A stretch of DNA of 64,000 nt from Sinotaia quadrata (taxonomy: Eukaryota; Mollusca; Gastropoda; Architaenioglossa; Viviparidae). This document shows, piece by piece, positions 59,453 through 64,000 of this stretch (positions are counted from its first letter, which is position 1; every line of letters begins with the position of its first letter). The notes beneath the pieces are model-generated. The model made no database searches and was not told the origin of the DNA. It saw nothing but the letters and a program-made list of their open reading frames with translations. A program made the position numbers and the translations under genes. The stretch is from NCBI GenBank assembly GCA_028829895.1, contig CM054179.1:47873891-47937890 (forward strand). The letters are read 5' to 3'.

Positions 59453-60278
59453 GGGTGAACGTGTACAAGAAGGAAAGTGTGTCTGCGTTGCTTCAGAGCG
59501 GATTTTTTGCCGTAAAGGTATACGTGTATTCAAGAGGGTCGACCTGGGACATAAGAGTCCATGTCTATGGTCAGCACTCTTATAGAATCCACTGTATGAA
59601 ATTCTAGCGAAGTTTTGAATTTGGTCTTTTAAAATATTTGCGTGTAACGTCACCTTCATACCTGCGCACGGGTGTGTGATTCTATAAATATGTATACGTA
59701 CTGTTACCATGGCAATATCTAGTCAATTGCATAGGAACAGGAAAGTGCAAAAATTATGAGAATCATACTAGGCCTACTCTACAACATCACTGCTGTAGTG
59801 TGAATGTTATTGTTGTGTTACTATTTTTACTTCTTCTAAAATTAACTCTAAAACAGAAACATTTATTAAATGTAAGTTAATATTGAACTTTATATTTTTC
59901 ATAGCTGAATATCAATGTTTTGTGGTATTTGTGAAATAAACTATAATTGATGAATAGAGTATAAAATTAAAAAAATAAAACAAAATTTTCTTTAAAATAT
60001 TTATATGTCCAGGGCGTTTGTGTAAAGAGGAAATAACTCCTCCATATTAATAATAGTCTACTTAATTTCAGTTATATAGAATTTTATTGCAGAAGTGTAT
60101 GAATTGTCTGAAATCATTGAACAAGTTAGTCCAATCAAATTGAATGAATGGCTTAAAATCAGTTTGCACAACTGGAGGTTAAACTACTGAGAAAATCTTG
60201 CAACTGAACTCAACAGATACTAATTACTAAGCACACCAATGCAAATAAAAAGTTCAGAATAGTATTTGTATTAAAATA
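59453..60278. other. Unique sequence, nothing seen
   Basis: The minus-strand frame at 59393-59710 (105 codons) has mixed composition, but part of it lies in the duplication and I recognise no domain. Confidence 0.4.
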
Positions 60279-60279
60279 T

Positions 60280-60448
60280 GTTATATATTTATATTGACAC
60301 TTATTTGTTGAATCATGTGTTGGGAAATAAGACTATGTTATATATTTATATTGACACTTATTTGTTGAATCATGTGTTGGGAAATAAGACTATGTTATAT
60401 ATTTATATTGACACTTATTTGTTGAATCATGTGTTGGGAAATAAGACA
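60280..60448. repeat. 57-bp tandem repeat, three units
   Basis: GTTATATATTTATATTGACA, CTTATTTGTTGAATCATGTG and TTGGGAAATAAGACTAT, starting at 60280, 60337 and 60394. Copies are essentially identical. Confidence 0.97.
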
Positions 60449-60919
60449 CTATAATCATTGAAACTATATGAACGCGGTTCATGGAAATATTGATGTCAAA
60501 TAATTTTTCCATTGTATTTGCTATATGTATACATGACTTTATTTGATTGTTGATTTAATAAATTTATTGACCTTGTACATATTGATAACGTTATATTGGA
60601 GAATAAAGTGGATGGATGGGTGCACGCTAAATAAAGATTAAAATAGGATTTATCTTCTCCTTTGGTAAGAAGTTTTCTATCTACAGAAATATTGTAAATG
60701 TCTGTCTAAATGTAGAGAGAAAACGTTTGCAGCGCCCGCATATCCGCCAGTTGAGAGAGACGAGTGGTGTCTTCTGGAGAATTATTAATAACATAAATTA
60801 AGATTCTCATTACTGGTAATTAATTATAGATGTTTAATTAATAATAATAATCATAACCATTAACTAAGTGTCGTTAGCCTCACATAAAGTATAAAATATT
60901 TTACTTTAGAAAAATCAAA

Positions 60920-61090
60920 GGAGAAAGGCTACAGGTTACTATATACTTACTTCCAGTTTGTGTGCTCTGGGTAGTGGCTGCTTTCCACTGACAGCACACG
61001 CATGTATAGAGTAAGAGATTTGAACCCATTATCAGTGGTCATCCGTCCTAACTAGCGACAGTGCCTCCCTTAAGAAGATGGCTGTGACAT
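60920..61090 (-). mobile_element. tRNA-derived SINE head, probable
   Basis: On the minus strand GGAGGCACTGTCGCTAGTTAGG (about 61075-61050) resembles a tRNA A-box region with a small deletion, and GGGTTCAAATCTC (about 61030-61018) matches a B box at the expected distance. The sequence continues without coding potential through GTGTGCTGTCAGTGG. Structure and spacing suggest a tRNA-derived SINE; neither the family nor the 3' end can be fixed. Confidence 0.45.
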
Positions 61091-62355
61091 GCCAATTATC
61101 TAAGAAAATAGGAAGAAATAACCATCCCGTGAAAAGTGCACCAGTATAATTAATTAGTTAGCAAACAATGCCTAAATTGCAGATTATATTCCCATTAGAG
61201 GCAATCTAATTAAATGATTATTATAAATAATCCACTTCGAATAAAATGCATAAAATCACATTATATATATGGTAGAAATTATTTATAAAGAAATTTTTCA
61301 TTTGCAAAGCATTAGCATGAAATATCAATGAATCAAGTCAAAATGGCTCAATATCTGCCGTTGGTGGTAAAACAGCAAGCTCTTTCAATATAACAAAACA
61401 AAGAACAAAATGTAACATAAAATATCTAACCATACACTAAGTTATTAACACCAAGTCAACGAAATAAATTATCGTAGAATACAATGTACGCACTTTTATT
61501 TTTAAATGTAGATTAAAAAAAATAGAAAGTGACCTACTTAGGGGATTGTAGAAACACTCTAAAGTTCATTTCTGTAATGTATTCGTCTCAGCGGGGTTGC
61601 TGGAGTAACATTTCATTAATCAGAAAACTTCCAGGAACGTGGTTAACAAGTCCGCACACTTTCGTACAATCACTCAGAAGTACTGTGTTGCTCCCCTTAT
61701 CCCTTTGGTCTACCAAAGCAGGGGAGACAACCGCTCGTTTGGGGCCGCGATTGCTTAGTCCTAAGTGGTCGGGTTCATCGATTGAAGGGAGATAATCTTG
61801 TCACATGCTAATTTAGTTTCCGCAGCTATAATTCAGATCTAGTATCTTAGCTTTGATTACTGACTGGAAAGGCGAGACGAGTCATGGCCAGGTATAAACC
61901 CTACTGACAAAAGAAAAATGCATAAACCACCCGGAATTGTCACGTCTGCAACATCCGTATTTTTCAAATGCAGATGGAAAACGTTGACCCTTACAGCGCC
62001 AATCTCGCGCGTCACCAGGAGCAGCGCAAATGTCTGATTTATGGGAATTTTTGTTTTGCCGTTCAATGTGTTGACAATTTGAAATATTGTTATTACTTAT
62101 TTTTACTGATTTGTTAAACGATAAGTAGTAAACAAATACATACAATCGAATAAACGAATTTCCGTTCAGAGAAATACATGTAATTGTTAACATTTAAAGT
62201 TTCGATTAAATACCTCCCCTGGGTCCGAGTACAAAGTAGAGGAAGGTAAGCTTGCATACAGTGCGCTGAATGTAGCAATGAAAAGCACTGAATTCTATTT
62301 TTCGAATTCTGATGATTAGTAATATTAATAGAATAAGAAGAAATAACATAAGGGA
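61091..62355. other. Unique sequence, nothing called
   Basis: A CpG-containing segment at 61590-61770 has an open plus-strand frame (61529-61795) without a recognised domain. Minus-strand frames at 61857-62193 overlap each other. Confidence 0.4.
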
Positions 62356-62359
62356 GCAT

Positions 62360-62495
62360 GTTTACATATAGCGAATAGTTCAACAGTTACAATTAGAGCT
62401 TATAAATGGTTACATATAGCGAATAGTTTAACAGTTACAATTAGAGCTTATAAATGGTTACATTTGGCGAATAGTTTAACAGTTAAAATTAAATG
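62360..62495. repeat. 48-bp tandem repeat, 2.7 units
   Basis: TTACATATAGCGAATAGTT, TAACAGTTACAATTAGAGC and TTATAAATGG recur. The last unit is shortened and diverged. Confidence 0.93.
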
Positions 62496-63450
62496 GTTAT
62501 AGTTCAAAATCACGACCATGTGGTGTAAGAAAAAAATCGTTTGAGTCATATGGCACTGTGGTACCTATTCAGTTCATTCATATAAGCAAATTGTTAAATG
62601 TTAAATAAGAGAATACTGAATATATCTGAGTGAACTCTAAAAGTACTTTATTCGAGTGAATTTGATTGAATCTTGACTGAAGCTGTTCAGCCGTTGCAAA
62701 ACCACACATCTTTGGCAGTAATATATACAGAGGATGGCTTCTTTCTGTGCTGGTAACCGGTGATAAGGTTGGCAGTAGGATTATACTTTATTAACACTGG
62801 AGCCTAAATATGTTGCCTCAGTGGTCAGCTTGCATTCAACTGATGATCATTAGGTGAGTTTCTAATACTTCTGTTTGCACGCAGTTGAGCGGTGTTCTGA
62901 TTGGTTCAGGTATGTTTCCAGCCCGGGGATAAGGTTCAGCCATTCTAGAAGTTAGATTTGCATGTAGCCTGTTTCTAGAGGGGGGTGGGTGTGGGTTACA
63001 AGACAATATGAACTTGTGAGTGCATGTCGATGACCTGAGAAAAAATTCATAAACTTGCAATAGTGTTAAATGCCCTCACAGAAGAAAACGGAAAACTGAA
63101 ACTACAAAAGAAATATTCCTGACCAATATATATCTTCTTATTAAAACACCCAAGCCAGATATTCTCAAATTCATGCATGCACCTCCACCACCCCAATCCC
63201 CCACACTAATACGAAGTGTACACTTTCATATAAAGTTATGATTTGGCGGCACACACGCACAAAACTCATAAGTAAACACGCACACTAATTCAAATGTCTG
63301 TATGCACGCAAGTCTACAAACACAAAGTTACACATTCACTATTAACTTATCTATACACGTTAACAAACACAAAGTTACACATTCACCATTAATTGCGACT
63401 ACGCCATTATTTTCAGTTGATGCGTTTGATACCAGTGCAATAGTTCATTT
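62496..63450. other. Unique sequence, nothing called
   Basis: ACAAACACAAAGTTACACATTCAC occurs twice near 63315-63385. No gene or element recognised. Confidence 0.45.
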
Positions 63451-63455
63451 TTAAA

Positions 63456-63568
63456 CATTTACATATATACATGTAGTTTATTTTCAAATTCAGTTTCATC
63501 CATGCATTTGTTACATATATACATGTAGTTTATTTTCAAATTCAGTTTCATCCATGCATTTGTTACAT
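63456..63568. repeat. Two-copy duplication, about 53 bp
   Basis: TACATATATACATGTAGTTT, ATTTTCAAATTCAGTTTCAT and CCATGCATTTGT occur twice. Both copies contain the palindromes ACATGT and ATGCAT. Confidence 0.94.
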
Positions 63569-63881
63569 AAACAATGTATTCATGCACGCACTCACGCATC
63601 CATTCATCCACTCATACACACGCACTTCAGTATTTAATAACCTTAACTTTATAACCTTTCTCCTTCTCGTGCCTTTTTTACTTCTTCAGTTTCATTGCGC
63701 CATAACGTATAAAGAACCCTGTAAACTTTGGTGGTGGTCTAAGAGGAAAATCCCCTTGCTTGCAACCATAGGCATTCCAATCTCAGGCCACCGCAACTGC
63801 ATTATCTTCCCTTGTGCGTAGATTTCTGGTGGTGCAAATCGTTAGTTGCCTACCCCTTGGGAAATACAGAATGTGATCAAA

Positions 63882-63975
63882 TTTTGGCGCGAACCCGCCG
63901 ATGTATTTGCTGTGCCGCTCGTGCAGAATGGGTTATTGGTGATGTCACGTCGTCACTTGACGTGGAGCATAGTTA
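63882..63975. promoter_or_regulatory. E2F/CCAAT/CRE-like motif cluster
   Basis: TTTTGGCGCGAA (63882-63893) is a full E2F-type site, TTCGCGCCAAAA on the other strand. ATTGG, an inverted CCAAT box, lies at about 63935-63939. TGATGTCACGTC and GTCACTTGACGTGG (63940-63965) contain several CRE/bZIP-like cores. The segment is CpG-containing in an AT-rich window. The combination resembles a growth- or cell-cycle-type promoter whose gene would lie outside the window to the right, or whose transcript starts nearby. Motif reading only. Confidence 0.35.
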
Positions 63976-64000
63976 GGTGACTAACGTTTGGACTGCCGAA

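Overview
The window looks like AT-rich, gene-poor, intergenic or intronic animal DNA. Very long SSRs, many minisatellites, a CR1/jockey-like LINE remnant, tRNA-derived SINE-like pieces and a transposase family shared by many invertebrates suggest an invertebrate, possibly a mollusc; the species cannot be fixed from the sequence alone. There are no bacterial-type operons. Most long open frames are artefacts of tandem repeats whose unit is free of stops or a multiple of three bases.

Layout. 0-9 kb: a TC-rich minisatellite, a 244-bp (TCTA)n array, a 69-bp minisatellite, one non-repetitive minus-strand open frame that may be a terminal exon (7867-8277), and an AT-rich 42-bp minisatellite. 9-15.5 kb: long (AC)n tracts, a GC/CpG-enriched patch and mostly featureless AT-rich sequence. 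15.5-17.2 kb: a decayed minus-strand LINE reverse transcriptase, a possible SINE remnant and a 37-bp array. 17-34 kb: minisatellites of 24-68 bp separated by unannotatable sequence. 34-46.1 kb: long SSRs, then at 37.2-39.75 kb a run of four unrelated minisatellites (47, 69, 51 and 41 bp), two with perfect internal palindromes and one with a CRE-like motif in each unit; further arrays follow at 42.3 and 45.6 kb, with a 37-bp inverted repeat between them. 46-54.7 kb: SSRs, two strong foldback hairpins and a 266-bp inverted-repeat MITE candidate.

The most informative object is a complete 1,999-bp DNA transposon at 54742-56740. Its termini begin CACTATGTAACA, it has a 3-bp TTA target duplication, and it sits inside a 40-bp satellite unit, so the empty site can be read directly. 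It carries a broken minus-strand transposase gene (internal deletion, two frame changes, probable loss of a catalytic Asp). Upstream of the first ATG is what reads as a complete heat-shock promoter: about 19 GAA/TTC modules in one 5-bp register, then TATAAAAG, then an initiator-like site. The inference is a CACTA-type element whose transposase was transcribed under heat-shock-factor control. The right end of the window (63.88-63.97 kb) has E2F-, CCAAT- and CRE-like motifs that could mark a promoter of a gene beyond the window.
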